Below are positions 43,278-52,355 of a stretch of 64,000 nt of DNA, piece after piece. This DNA comes from Bacillota bacterium (GTDB lineage Bacteria > Bacillota > Clostridia > Oscillospirales > Ruminococcaceae). Numbering within the stretch: position 1 is the stretch's first letter; every line of letters starts with the position of its first letter. The position numbers and the translations under genes were made by a program. The stretch covers positions 1-64,000 of the forward strand of contig JAEZTV010000019.1 in NCBI GenBank assembly GCA_023421245.1, in the 5' to 3' direction. Under the pieces are notes generated by a model. That model was given only the letters and a program-made list of their open reading frames with translations. It made no database searches and was not told the origin of the DNA.

Positions 43278-46106
43278 TTGGCAAAGGATAAAATCAGCAT
43301 CAGGGGTGCCCGTGAGCATAACCTGAAGAATATAGATATCGATATCCCGCGCGATAAGTTCATCGTGTTCACAGGGCTTTCGGGCTCGGGAAAGAGCTCA
43401 CTTGCGTTTGATACCATTTACGCCGACGGTCAGCGCCGTTATGTCGAAAGCCTGTCGTCTTATGCAAGAATGTTCCTGGGGCAGATGGAAAAACCCGATG
43501 TCGATTCAATCGAAGGGCTGTCTCCCGCCATCTCAATCGACCAGAAAACAACCAGTAAGAACCCGCGTTCCACGGTGGGCACGGTTACCGAGATCTATGA
43601 CTACCTGCGCTTGCTGTACGCGCGCATTGGCCACCCGCACTGCCCCGTATGCGGCAGAGAAATCTCGCAGCAGACGGTGGATCAGATGGTGGATCGGGTG
43701 CTGTCGCTGCCGGAGGGCACAAAGATACAGCTGCTTGCCCCTGTTGTGCGGGGGCGCAAAGGCGAACATATCAAGGAGTTTGATGCCGCACGCCGTTCGG
43801 GTTTTGTCCGCGTGCGCGCCGACGGCATCATCTACGACCTGTCCGAGCAGATTAAGCTGGAAAAGAACAAAAAACATAACATAGAGATTGTCGTAGACCG
43901 CCTTTCGGTGCACGAGGATATCAGATCGCGGTTGGCCGATTCGTTTGAAACCGCCCTTGCACTGACCGGCGGGCTTACGATAGTGGATGTCATCGACGGC
44001 GAGGAGATTCTCTTTTCGCAAAACTACTCCTGCCCCGAGCACGAAATCAGCATTGATGAGCTTGCGCCGCGTATGTTTTCGTTTAACAATCCCGTTGGCG
44101 CGTGCGAAAAGTGTACGGGATTGGGTACCTTTTTAAAGGTGGACCCCGACATTATCGTCCCCAACAAGCGCCTCTCTATCCGTGAAGGCGCGATAAGAGC
44201 AAGCGGCTGGTATTTCGGTGAGGGCGGCACCATTTCGCATATGTATTATGAGGCACTCGCAAAACGATACGGTTTTTCATTGGACGAGCCTGTCTCAAAG
44301 CTAACCAAGGATCAGCTGGACAAGATTTTGTACGGTACCGACGGCGAGGCAATTGAGATTACCCGCAAGAACGAATACGGCGAGGGAACCTACCGCGCGC
44401 CGTTTGAAGGTGTCATCAATAACCTTGAGCGCCGTTTCCGCGAAACTCAAAGCTCATTTATCAAGGAGGAGTTGTCCGGCTATATGTCCTCCGTTCTGTG
44501 CCCCGACTGCGGCGGTGACCGTTTAAAGCCCGAATACCTCTCGGTAACGGTGGGGGGGAAGAATATCAGCGAGCTTACCCGCCTTTCGGTGACGGGTGCG
44601 CTGAAGTTTGCAGATGAGCTTGCACTCGCGGGGCGCGAGCAGATGATTGCGGCGCAAATACTCAAAGAGGTGCGCGAACGCCTTGGGTTTTTGCAGAGTG
44701 TTGGGCTTGAATACCTTACCCTGTCACGCGCGGCAGGCACGCTATCGGGCGGCGAGAGCCAGCGCATCCGTCTGGCCACACAGATCGGTTCATCGCTCAT
44801 GGGCGTGCTGTACATCCTCGACGAGCCCAGCATCGGGCTGCACCAGCGTGATAACGACAAGCTTATCGCTACCCTCAAACGGCTGCGCGATCTTGGCAAT
44901 ACCCTTATTGTGGTAGAGCACGACGAGGAGACGATGTACGCTGCCGATTATGTTGTGGATATCGGCCCCGCCGCAGGTGTTCACGGCGGACAGGTGGTAT
45001 GCGCCGGCTCCATCGAGGAGATTAAGCGCTGTGAGCACTCGATAACCGGACAGTACCTAAGCGGGAGAAAAATGATAGAGGTACCGGCGGTGCGCCGCAA
45101 GGGCAATGGCAAAACCATTAAGATTAAGGGCGCACGGCATAATAATCTTAAGAATATCACCGTGTCTATTCCGCTTGGAACGTTTAGCTGTGTCACCGGC
45201 GTATCCGGCTCGGGCAAGAGCTCGCTTGTCAATGAAATCCTGTTTAAGCACCTTTCCGCGCAGCTCAATCATAGCCGCGCGAAGGCGGCCGAGCATGACG
45301 AGATCACAGGTATCAGCAACCTGGATAAGGTTATTGATATTAACCAGTCACCCATCGGGCGCACCCCGCGCTCCAATCCGGCTACCTATACCGGCGTATT
45401 TACCGAGATCCGAAATGTGTTCGCTTCCACGAACGATGCAAAGATACGCGGCTACAGCTCCAGCCGGTTCTCATTCAATGTAAAGGGCGGCCGGTGCGAA
45501 GCGTGCGAGGGTGACGGCATCCTCAAGATTGAGATGCACTTTTTACCCGACATCTATGTTCCCTGCGAGGTGTGTAAGGGCAGTCGCTATAACCGCGAGA
45601 CCTTAGAGGTTAAGTTTAAGGGCAAAACCATCTACGATGTACTTGAGATGACGGTGGATGAGGGCGTTGAGTTCTTTGCAAATATTCCTCGCGTTTTACG
45701 AAAGCTTGTGACTCTGCAGGACGTAGGGCTTGGCTATATTAAGATTGGTCAGCCTGCCACTACCCTGTCGGGCGGTGAGGCACAGCGCGTTAAGCTGGCT
45801 ACCGAGCTTGCAAGGCGCTCCACAGGCAAAACCATCTACATTCTCGATGAGCCGACTACCGGACTGCATGCGGCGGATGTGCACAAGCTCATCGACGTAT
45901 TGCAGCAGCTGGTTGCGGGCGGCAATACCGTGCTGGTCATTGAGCATAACCTGGACGTCATAAAAACCGCCGACTATGTAATTGATCTCGGGCCGGAGGG
46001 TGGTGACGGCGGCGGTGAGGTGGTAGTGTGCGGCACACCCGAGAAGGTTGCCAAATGCGAGAAATCCTATACGGGACAATATTTGCGCAAGGTGTTGAAA
46101 AGTTAA
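43278..46106 (+). CDS. uvrA: Excinuclease ABC subunit A
   Basis: A 942-residue ABC-type ATPase that detects DNA damage as a dimer and loads UvrB. Both ATPase halves are present: Walker A FTGLSGSGKSS near residue 30 and VTGVSGSGKSS near 640, with signatures LSGGESQRIRLA and LSGGEAQRVKLA. Zinc modules CPVCG, CPDCGGDR and the CEACEGDG...CEVCKG pair are intact. TTG 43278 is the likely start, with GGAGGAATG just before it; the in-frame TTG 43263 lies before that site. It is in an operon with uvrB. Confidence 0.97.
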   Translation: MAKDKISIRGAREHNLKNIDIDIPRDKFIVFTGLSGSGKSSLAFDTIYADGQRRYVESLSSYARMFLGQMEKPDVDSIEGLSPAISIDQKTTSKNPRSTVGTVTEIYDYLRLLYARIGHPHCPVCGREISQQTVDQMVDRVLSLPEGTKIQLLAPVVRGRKGEHIKEFDAARRSGFVRVRADGIIYDLSEQIKLEKNKKHNIEIVVDRLSVHEDIRSRLADSFETALALTGGLTIVDVIDGEEILFSQNYSCPEHEISIDELAPRMFSFNNPVGACEKCTGLGTFLKVDPDIIVPNKRLSIREGAIRASGWYFGEGGTISHMYYEALAKRYGFSLDEPVSKLTKDQLDKILYGTDGEAIEITRKNEYGEGTYRAPFEGVINNLERRFRETQSSFIKEELSGYMSSVLCPDCGGDRLKPEYLSVTVGGKNISELTRLSVTGALKFADELALAGREQMIAAQILKEVRERLGFLQSVGLEYLTLSRAAGTLSGGESQRIRLATQIGSSLMGVLYILDEPSIGLHQRDNDKLIATLKRLRDLGNTLIVVEHDEETMYAADYVVDIGPAAGVHGGQVVCAGSIEEIKRCEHSITGQYLSGRKMIEVPAVRRKGNGKTIKIKGARHNNLKNITVSIPLGTFSCVTGVSGSGKSSLVNEILFKHLSAQLNHSRAKAAEHDEITGISNLDKVIDINQSPIGRTPRSNPATYTGVFTEIRNVFASTNDAKIRGYSSSRFSFNVKGGRCEACEGDGILKIEMHFLPDIYVPCEVCKGSRYNRETLEVKFKGKTIYDVLEMTVDEGVEFFANIPRVLRKLVTLQDVGLGYIKIGQPATTLSGGEAQRVKLATELARRSTGKTIYILDEPTTGLHAADVHKLIDVLQQLVAGGNTVLVIEHNLDVIKTADYVIDLGPEGGDGGGEVVVCGTPEKVAKCEKSYTGQYLRKVLKS

Positions 46107-46214
46107 GCGTAATTAGATATACTATTGATAAACTATATTAAACCAACACCGTTTGGCCGCGAAAAAACACCGCCATGCGCTGTGGTTATAACAGACGAGA
46201 AAGGATAAAACAAT

Positions 46215-46373
46215 ATGGCCAAGTATGTTTGCTCTGTTTGCGGTTACACTTATGATGAGTCCGAAGGCGCCCCGGATGTTGGCGTTGCGCCCGGCACCAA
46301 GTGGGATGATGTTCCCGACGACTTTGTGTGCCCCGTTTGCGGTGTAGGCAAGGATATGTTCGAAGAGGAATAA
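46215..46373 (+). CDS. Rubredoxin
   Basis: A 52-residue iron-sulfur electron carrier. The four iron ligands are Cys6 and Cys9 (YVCSVCGYTYD) and Cys39 and Cys42 (FVCPVCGVGKD), with the conserved GTKWDDVPDDFVCP between. AAAGGA precedes the ATG. It lies 108 bases after uvrA and ends before a terminator. Rubredoxins donate electrons to oxygen- or peroxide-detoxifying proteins in anaerobes; the partner is not adjacent. Confidence 0.96.
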   Translation: MAKYVCSVCGYTYDESEGAPDVGVAPGTKWDDVPDDFVCPVCGVGKDMFEEE

Positions 46374-46409
46374 GCTTATTCTCGCTGTGATACACGCAAT
46401 GAAATGAAT

Positions 46410-46444
46410 AAAAAGCAGCCCGCCGACCGGCGGGCTGCTTTTGT
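46410..46444. terminator. Bidirectional terminator, rubredoxin/chemoreceptor
   Basis: Inverted repeat AAAAGCAGCCCGCCG (46411-46425) / CGGCGGGCTGCTTTT (46428-46442). T-runs on both strands suit both convergent genes. Confidence 0.9.
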
Positions 46445-46458
46445 ATGTAAGTGAGGTT

Positions 46459-48165
46459 TTATTCTGTCGTAAAGGCATAATCGTCTTCGTCAGCCCCGAA
46501 AGAGCCGCCATGAACCGAAACAAAGTCGGCTTCATAATCGTCGCCGTTCTCGCTCAGGCTGTCCTCACCCTTTAGCTTAAAGTGACTGGTCATCCGCTTG
46601 AGCGTCTCGGCCTGAGAGGAAAGCTCCTCACTTGCCGCCGCAGTCTGCTGCGCAGTTGCGGAGTTTGTTTCAACAACGGTGGAAATCTGCTCTACACCGT
46701 GTGTAATCTGCATAATCGCGGTTGCTTGGTCGTTGGTTGCGACGGTAATCTCGCTAATCAGATTGCTCGAATCGTTCGCGTCGTGCACAATCTGTTCCAG
46801 TGCTGCCGCGGTTTTCTTTGCAATACCAACACCACTTTCCACCGCATTGATGGAAGATTCAATCAGCTCAGTGGTATTTTTTGCGGCCTGTGCGCTCTTG
46901 GTGGCAAGGTTTCTAACCTCATCCGCTACTACGGCAAAGCCCTTGCCTGCGGCGCCGGCTCTTGCGGCCTCAACCGCTGCGTTTAGCGCGAGAATGTTGG
47001 TTTGGAAGGAGATATCGTCAATAACCTTAATAATCTTGGCAATGTTCGAGGAGGTGCTGTTGATCTGCTCCATCGAATCGAGCATATTGCGCATCAATTC
47101 GCTGCAGTTTTGCACGTTGTCAACCGTCTGAAGCGAGAGATTATTTGCGGTTTTCGCATTTTCTGCGTTGAGTTTAACCTGTGCATTAACCTCGTTAATA
47201 GTGGCAGAAAGCTCTTCCACCGAGCTTGCTTGTTGGGTAGAGCCTTGCGAAAGTGCCTGAGAGGCCCCCGAAACCTGTATGCTTCCCCCCGAAACCTGCT
47301 CGGCCGCATGATTGATGCTGGCCATCGTTTTATTAAACGAATCGGAGATGTTCAGCAATGCCTCTTTAATGGATGCAAACTCACCCAGATATTCGTTGCG
47401 CAGTGTAAAGGTAAGGTCGCCGTCAGAGATTGACGTGAGCACCTCGGTAATCTCATCAATGTACAACACATAGTTGCTCAGACGCTGTACCGTCAGCTTA
47501 ATTGCCTTGGCAAGGTCGCCGATTTCGTCTTTAGAACGAACGTCCACCGTAACAAAGAAGTTGCCGTCAGCAATCTGAAGTGTGGCCTCCTTGAGCTTAT
47601 TGATGGGCCGTACAATAAAGAATGTACAAAGGAAGATTGCCGCAAACAGCACAAGGGCAAGGGCGATAAATACAATTGTTATCAAAAGCGAAGCGCTGTT
47701 TGACCTAGCCGACACGAGTGAAACCGGCATGGTGGCGAGCACCCTCATTCCACTATCTGTCGAAGTAATCAGACACATGGTTGGGATGGAGTTTACAACA
47801 TGCATAGAAGGGGTACCCTCGGCGGCCGCTAGACTGTCGTAGGCGCCGTCTGAAAAAAGCTCAGAAGCGGACTTTCCCTCATATTCATTGTTCGAGGAAA
47901 CGAGCACGCTGCCCGATGCATCCAGTATAGTGTAGCTGCCCTCGCCTAAGCTTTCTTTAGCCCAAGAAAGGAAGCCGGATTGATCACTGGTTGTATTGAT
48001 ATAAGAGACAATTAGGTTGGTCTGGTCGATAATGTTGTTTTTCAACGTCTTTTCAGCCTGACCGGCGATTAAAACTGTTACAGCAATACCACTGCCGACA
48101 ATGATTAGTAACGCGGGCAGAAAGATTATAACCAACATCTTGGCGATCAGTGATTTTCTTAGCAT
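46459..48165 (-). CDS. Methyl-accepting chemotaxis protein
   Basis: A 568-residue chemoreceptor. One membrane segment at about 9-33, an extracellular sensory domain of about 130 residues (single-Cache-like, with GEGSYTILDASGSVLVSS), a second membrane segment near 165-190, a HAMP domain, then a long coiled-coil signalling domain with the hairpin tip EVRNLATKSAQAAKNTTELI. AAAGGAG precedes the ATG. It stands alone, with no che or flagellar genes in the window, and the C-terminus has no CheR-binding pentapeptide of the NWETF kind. The ligand is unknown. Confidence 0.93.
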   Translation of the reverse strand: MLRKSLIAKMLVIIFLPALLIIVGSGIAVTVLIAGQAEKTLKNNIIDQTNLIVSYINTTSDQSGFLSWAKESLGEGSYTILDASGSVLVSSNNEYEGKSASELFSDGAYDSLAAAEGTPSMHVVNSIPTMCLITSTDSGMRVLATMPVSLVSARSNSASLLITIVFIALALVLFAAIFLCTFFIVRPINKLKEATLQIADGNFFVTVDVRSKDEIGDLAKAIKLTVQRLSNYVLYIDEITEVLTSISDGDLTFTLRNEYLGEFASIKEALLNISDSFNKTMASINHAAEQVSGGSIQVSGASQALSQGSTQQASSVEELSATINEVNAQVKLNAENAKTANNLSLQTVDNVQNCSELMRNMLDSMEQINSTSSNIAKIIKVIDDISFQTNILALNAAVEAARAGAAGKGFAVVADEVRNLATKSAQAAKNTTELIESSINAVESGVGIAKKTAAALEQIVHDANDSSNLISEITVATNDQATAIMQITHGVEQISTVVETNSATAQQTAAASEELSSQAETLKRMTSHFKLKGEDSLSENGDDYEADFVSVHGGSFGADEDDYAFTTE

Positions 48166-48591
48166 TTACAAATCTCCTTTTTCGTCACGGATATTTTAGC
48201 CGCCGGCAAAGCTATCACCATGCCGTTTTATAGGCTTAATGTCTAAGCAGATAAGACGGAAAAAACAGCCTGAGCCCTCACTTAGCGGGTATTGCGCGCG
48301 GGAAACAGTGCTTAAAAAAACGCATATATTTGCAGGCGAAACAGTTTCGAAACCGTTAGCACTGCAATATCCAGTCAGTATTTCTGCATTTTTCTACTAT
48401 GTCTTATTTTAACCCAATGTTTCTCAAAATGCAATCGTATTATGTTGCATTTTACTAATTGATGTGCTGTGACCGCAAAGATTGTGCAATAGTGCAGAGA
48501 AATGTCGTATTTTGTTGACAACCACACCTAATGTGATATCATTTGAACAGTTATATCCATAAATGAAACTAAATAGGACGGGTGAGAAGTA
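48166..48591. other. Divergent intergenic region before the unknown secreted protein
   Basis: AT-rich region between the minus-strand chemoreceptor and the plus-strand gene at 48592. Besides the promoter at 48515-48542 I see no gene, repeat or RNA. Confidence 0.5.
48515..48542 (+). promoter_or_regulatory. Promoter of the secreted unknown gene
   Basis: -35 TTGACA (48515-48520), 16-bp spacer, -10 TATCAT (48537-48542). Confidence 0.6.
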
Positions 48592-49869
48592 ATGATCCGT
48601 GCAAGACAAGTCGTATGTCTGTCAATAGCGCTGTTAATCCTTCGCGTCAATGTATTTGCGGCACCCTATGTTGAAGAGTGTTCCGGCATAGCCGCCCAAG
48701 ACCACCGATCCGTATTAAATCTGGAGCCTGTGGCGGGTGGTATTGGCCGAACGCTCAAGCTTGATGTTGTGCCGGACGACACTGCGTTTGCCGTTGCCTC
48801 CCCGTATAATACGGGGAGTATGGTGCTTCATGCCTCGGGCGTGCAGCGCGTTCGGGTAGGCTTTTATTCTGCATTCGGCATTTACGCTGTGTACTCCTCA
48901 GCGGGCGATACCTATTGCCGGTCCGGCGCATATGTAACCGGACAGACTAAGCGCATGACGATCGATCCCGCCAAGAATATACTGTGTGTGCAGGATGACG
49001 ATAAATCCTACTATCTCTACCTGGATAGCCATTCTTATGAATACAGCTTTGTGCCGGTTGAGCAGTATACTGCGGACCCCGAAAAGCTTATTCCTTTTGG
49101 GGCAAACATCTCCGTTTCGCATAACAATATCAGTTATGTTCCGTTACAGGCAAGTCTTGTGAATTACCGTTACGGCGCGGAGCTTTCAACACAAAGGGAA
49201 ACCAATGCCTATTGTGAGCTTGAGGCCGCGATTCCGGAGGGGTACCGCTATATTAAGATAGAGTTAAATCAACCGGGTTTTTATGTAAGCAACAGGGGAA
49301 CAGGCGCGCTCGGTGCCGTGAACGCACAGTTCAAGACCTATCTTTCACGCGTCACGCTGGATGGGGATGCGGTTGCCCTGCATTCCCTGCAGGAAACCTC
49401 CTCTAAACCTTCCTCCTCCGCACCGCCTGCAACGTCTTCGGGGATAGAGGAGCAGGGCAAGTCTGCCGGTGAAAAAGTGCGCAGAAGAACGGAGGACACC
49501 GCCGCATCTGCTGCCGACGGGACGTATTACAGGGTGGATGACGTCGACGGCATCGGCCGGCAGATTGCGCATACCGCGCCGCCAAGCGAGCCGCAAGCGG
49601 ATGTTTCAGACGAGGTTTTGGCCGCTGAAATACAAGGGCAGGAAAGCGGACAAGCAACGGCACAGGAAAAAGCGTATGATGAGAAGGATGCGATCATCAC
49701 AAATAATGGGCAGAGCGTGCAGTACACAGGGCAGAGTATCAAAGAGATCATCTGCCTTATCGTTGGCGCTGTGGGGGTGAGCGCAGCCACCTATACGGCG
49801 ATAACACTGTCGCGTTCGGGCGGAAAAAAGGAACGCCCCCCGCAAGAAACGGAGGATACTTCTCAATAG
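48592..49869 (+). CDS. Secreted, C-terminally anchored protein of unknown function
   Basis: A 425-residue protein I do not recognise. It has an N-terminal signal peptide (cleavage near FAAPYVEE, residue 23-25), an all-beta-looking extracellular region to about 265 with repeated short strands (VQRVRVGFYSAFGIYAVYSS, then NAYCELEAAIPEGYRYIKIE), a low-complexity acidic/Ser linker (about 268-370), and a single membrane segment near 385-407 (IICLIVGAVGVSAATYTAI) followed by a short basic tail. This resembles surface proteins with an N-terminal folded part and a membrane anchor. GGTGAG precedes the ATG. Its neighbour sppA has its own promoter. Confidence 0.7.
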   Translation: MIRARQVVCLSIALLILRVNVFAAPYVEECSGIAAQDHRSVLNLEPVAGGIGRTLKLDVVPDDTAFAVASPYNTGSMVLHASGVQRVRVGFYSAFGIYAVYSSAGDTYCRSGAYVTGQTKRMTIDPAKNILCVQDDDKSYYLYLDSHSYEYSFVPVEQYTADPEKLIPFGANISVSHNNISYVPLQASLVNYRYGAELSTQRETNAYCELEAAIPEGYRYIKIELNQPGFYVSNRGTGALGAVNAQFKTYLSRVTLDGDAVALHSLQETSSKPSSSAPPATSSGIEEQGKSAGEKVRRRTEDTAASAADGTYYRVDDVDGIGRQIAHTAPPSEPQADVSDEVLAAEIQGQESGQATAQEKAYDEKDAIITNNGQSVQYTGQSIKEIICLIVGAVGVSAATYTAITLSRSGGKKERPPQETEDTSQ

Positions 49870-49885
49870 AACCGCTCCGGAATGG

Positions 49886-49914
49886 TTGTATTTTTCTGGG
49901 CGAAGTAGTATAAT
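49886..49914 (+). promoter_or_regulatory. sppA promoter
   Basis: -35 TTGTAT (49886-49891), 17-bp spacer, -10 TATAAT (49909-49914). Confidence 0.65.
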
Positions 49915-49991
49915 TTAAAGATAGGTATTTATTTGTTATATTAAGTAGACGGCAAACACCGCAATTAATGGGAGAATGGAGAATCGGAAAT

Positions 49992-50993
49992 ATGGAGAAT
50001 GTCAACGGTTTCAGCGCCGCGCCGCCCCCGCTTCCCACGCAGCAGAAAAAAAGAAGCAAGGCCCCGATCATCATAGCGGTAACGGTGGCGGCGATTGTCA
50101 TAATCGCTTTGATGGTACTGGTGACCTATGGAATATTCAATGCCGTAGGAACGGACTTTGGCGGCAGCGGCCTTGATATTGTTTATGTTGAGGGAACGAT
50201 TGCGGAGGATTCGTCATCCGGACTGTTTGCAACCGATACCGGGTACGGTCACAACTTCATTATCGATACAATCGACGCTCTTATCGAGAATGAAAACAGC
50301 AAGGGTATTCTTGTGTACATCAACAGCCCCGGCGGCGCAATCTACCAAACCGACGAGGTTTATTTCAAGCTGCTCGAATACAAGGAGACGGGCCGGCCTG
50401 TGTATGCATATATGGCGCAAACCGCGGCGTCGGGCGGCTATTATATTGCCTGCGCAGCCGACAAAATCTACTGCAACCGCAACACGCTTACGGGATCGAT
50501 TGGCGTAATATACGGTGCATTTCTTGATCTTTCTGCGTTTCTTGAAAATTACGGTGTTAAAACCCATACCTTTACCTCGGGTGACAACAAGGCAATGGGC
50601 AGCAGTTACGAGCCGATGACCGAGGAGCAAAAGGCGATATTCCAGTCGATTGTCGACGAGGCGTATGAGCAGTTTGTAGATGTGGTCGCTACGGGAAGAA
50701 AGCTTGATAAAAGCACAGTTTACCCCATCGCGGACGGAAGAATATATACCGCAAAACAGGCGCTCAGCACAGGGCTTGTGGATGAGATTGCCTCTTACGA
50801 GGCGGCACTTGCGGCAATCAAGGCAGAGCTTGGCGATGCAGATATGCCGGTAAACAGCCACATCAGAACGGTGTCTTCTCCGTTTGGTTCGCTGCTGGGC
50901 TTGTTTGGCGCTCAGAGCGAGGCAGAGGTTATTTTGGATGTGCTGTCTGCATACAATAAGACGGGGTATTACTGCGCAGAGCTTGCACAGTAA
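49992..50993 (+). CDS. sppA: Signal peptide peptidase SppA
   Basis: A 333-residue membrane serine protease (S49 family, short Gram-positive form) that degrades cleaved signal peptides. One N-terminal membrane segment (about 27-50) is followed by the protease domain with INSPGGAIYQTDE, catalytic Ser147 in TAASGGYYIACAADKI and catalytic Lys200 in GDNKAMGSSYEPMTEEQK. Both fall close to the B. subtilis positions. ATG 49992 has GGAG upstream; GTG/ATG 49968 is less likely. ymxH follows after 66 bases. Confidence 0.93.
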   Translation: MENVNGFSAAPPPLPTQQKKRSKAPIIIAVTVAAIVIIALMVLVTYGIFNAVGTDFGGSGLDIVYVEGTIAEDSSSGLFATDTGYGHNFIIDTIDALIENENSKGILVYINSPGGAIYQTDEVYFKLLEYKETGRPVYAYMAQTAASGGYYIACAADKIYCNRNTLTGSIGVIYGAFLDLSAFLENYGVKTHTFTSGDNKAMGSSYEPMTEEQKAIFQSIVDEAYEQFVDVVATGRKLDKSTVYPIADGRIYTAKQALSTGLVDEIASYEAALAAIKAELGDADMPVNSHIRTVSSPFGSLLGLFGAQSEAEVILDVLSAYNKTGYYCAELAQ

Positions 50994-51059
50994 GCCTACA
51001 CCGTTCATTGCGCAGCGGCCCGTGTTGCCGCTGTGACCGATGGGGAAGGGGCAACCGCC

Positions 51060-51341
51060 TTGCGCATGACTGTCAGTGATCTGCGGCACAAGGACGTGGT
51101 AAATATCAAGGACGGATCAAGGCTTGGCTGTGTCTGCGACGTAGAGCTTGATTTAACCAATGCGAAGGTGATTGCGCTCATCATCTATGGCAGGCCAAGA
51201 TGGTTTGGGCTGTTCGGGCGCGAGGATGACATCTTTATCGGGCTGGATAACATCAAGGTTGTGGGCGAAGACACCATCCTCGTCAGCTTTGAATGCCCCG
51301 CACGCGCAAGGGGCAGAAAGTTTAACATTTTCGAAAACTAA
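51060..51341 (+). CDS. YlmC/YmxH-family PRC-barrel protein
   Basis: A 93-residue protein with a PRC-barrel fold: SDLRHKDVVNIKDGSRLGCVCDVELD, then ALIIYGRPRWFGLFGREDDIFI. YlmC/YmxH proteins are conserved in spore-forming Firmicutes, are annotated with sporulation, and have no clear mechanism. The start is TTG 51060, with GGGGAAGGGG 8 bases upstream (51042-51051); ATG 51066 is the alternative. It lies between sppA and rpsB. Confidence 0.88.
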   Translation: MRMTVSDLRHKDVVNIKDGSRLGCVCDVELDLTNAKVIALIIYGRPRWFGLFGREDDIFIGLDNIKVVGEDTILVSFECPARARGRKFNIFEN

Positions 51342-51374
51342 TCGCACTAATCGCACAAATCATGGCATAATGCC

Positions 51375-51403
51375 TTGCGTTTTAGGCGATGCTATGGTAG
51401 AAT
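51375..51403 (+). promoter_or_regulatory. rpsB-tsf promoter
   Basis: -35 TTGCGT (51375-51380), 17-bp spacer, -10 TAGAAT (51398-51403). It predicts a GC-rich leader of about 115 nt before rpsB, which might hold an autoregulatory structure. Confidence 0.6.
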
Positions 51404-51526
51404 AAAGCGTCCAATAATACACACGTCCTTCAATTGACATGGCGGTGCCGAGGCAAAACGCAGCGGCCCCGTGGCAAGATGCGAGGGACGGCGGGTAAAA
51501 AACCAAAATCAGGAGGAAACATTTTA

Positions 51527-52261
51527 ATGGCAGTAGTATCCATGAAACAGCTTCTTGAAGCCGGTGTGCATTTCGGCCACCAGACAAGAAGATGGAACCC
51601 CAAGATGGCGCCGTACATCTTTACCGAGCGTAACGGCATCTATATCATTGACCTGCAAAAGACGGTGAGAAAACTCGAAGAGGCGTACTCGTTTGTACGC
51701 GATACCGTAGCAAGCGGCGAGACCATTCTGTTCGTCGGCACCAAAAAGCAGGCGCAGGATTCTATCCGTGACGAGGCGCAGAGAGCCGGTATCCACTTTG
51801 TTAATGCCCGTTGGTTGGGCGGCATGCTCACCAACTTCAAGACCATTCGCCGCCGCATTGCGCGTCTTGCCCAGCTTCGCAAGATGCAGGAGGACGGCAC
51901 TTTTGACGCATTGCCCAAGAAAGAGGTTATCAAGCTTAACCTTGAGATTGATAAGCTTGAAAAGTTCCTCGGCGGCATCAAAGAGATGGACAGATTGCCC
52001 GGCGCAATGTTCATTGTAGACCCCCGCAAAGAGAAGATTGCGGTTGCAGAGGCAAAGAAGCTTGGTATTCCGATTATTGCAATCGTTGACACCAACTGCG
52101 ACCCCGATGAGATTGACTACATCATCCCCGGAAACGATGATGCAATCCGTGCGGTAAAGCTTATTTCCGGCACGATGGCAAACGCTGTGCTTGAGGGCAG
52201 ACAGGGTGCAGAATCTGACGAAGCAGCCGCAGAGGAAGCGGCAGCGGAAGGCGCAGAGTAG
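51527..52261 (+). CDS. rpsB: 30S ribosomal protein S2
   Basis: A 244-residue ribosomal protein with the diagnostic VSMKQLLEAGVHFGHQTRRW, TERNGIYIIDLQKTV and IVDPRKEKIAVAEAKKLGIP blocks. Its C-terminal tail is Ala/Glu-rich (AAAEEAAAEG). AGGAGG lies before ATG 51527; the frame extends to 51434 through the leader, which is not translated. tsf follows after a 94-base gap with a small hairpin. Confidence 0.97.
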   Translation: MAVVSMKQLLEAGVHFGHQTRRWNPKMAPYIFTERNGIYIIDLQKTVRKLEEAYSFVRDTVASGETILFVGTKKQAQDSIRDEAQRAGIHFVNARWLGGMLTNFKTIRRRIARLAQLRKMQEDGTFDALPKKEVIKLNLEIDKLEKFLGGIKEMDRLPGAMFIVDPRKEKIAVAEAKKLGIPIIAIVDTNCDPDEIDYIIPGNDDAIRAVKLISGTMANAVLEGRQGAESDEAAAEEAAAEGAE

Positions 52262-52276
52262 TTTTTTGATATAATC

Positions 52277-52310
52277 AATGCCCGCGCTCGTTTGCACGGG
52301 CATTCCTTTT
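52277..52310 (+). terminator. Weak hairpin between rpsB and tsf
   Basis: Stem AATGCCCG (52277-52284) with CGGGCATT (52297-52304), followed by CCTTTT. It could lower read-through into tsf. Confidence 0.5.
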
Positions 52311-52355
52311 AAATAATAACACATTCAACAGAACTGGAAAGGAAGATATAATACT

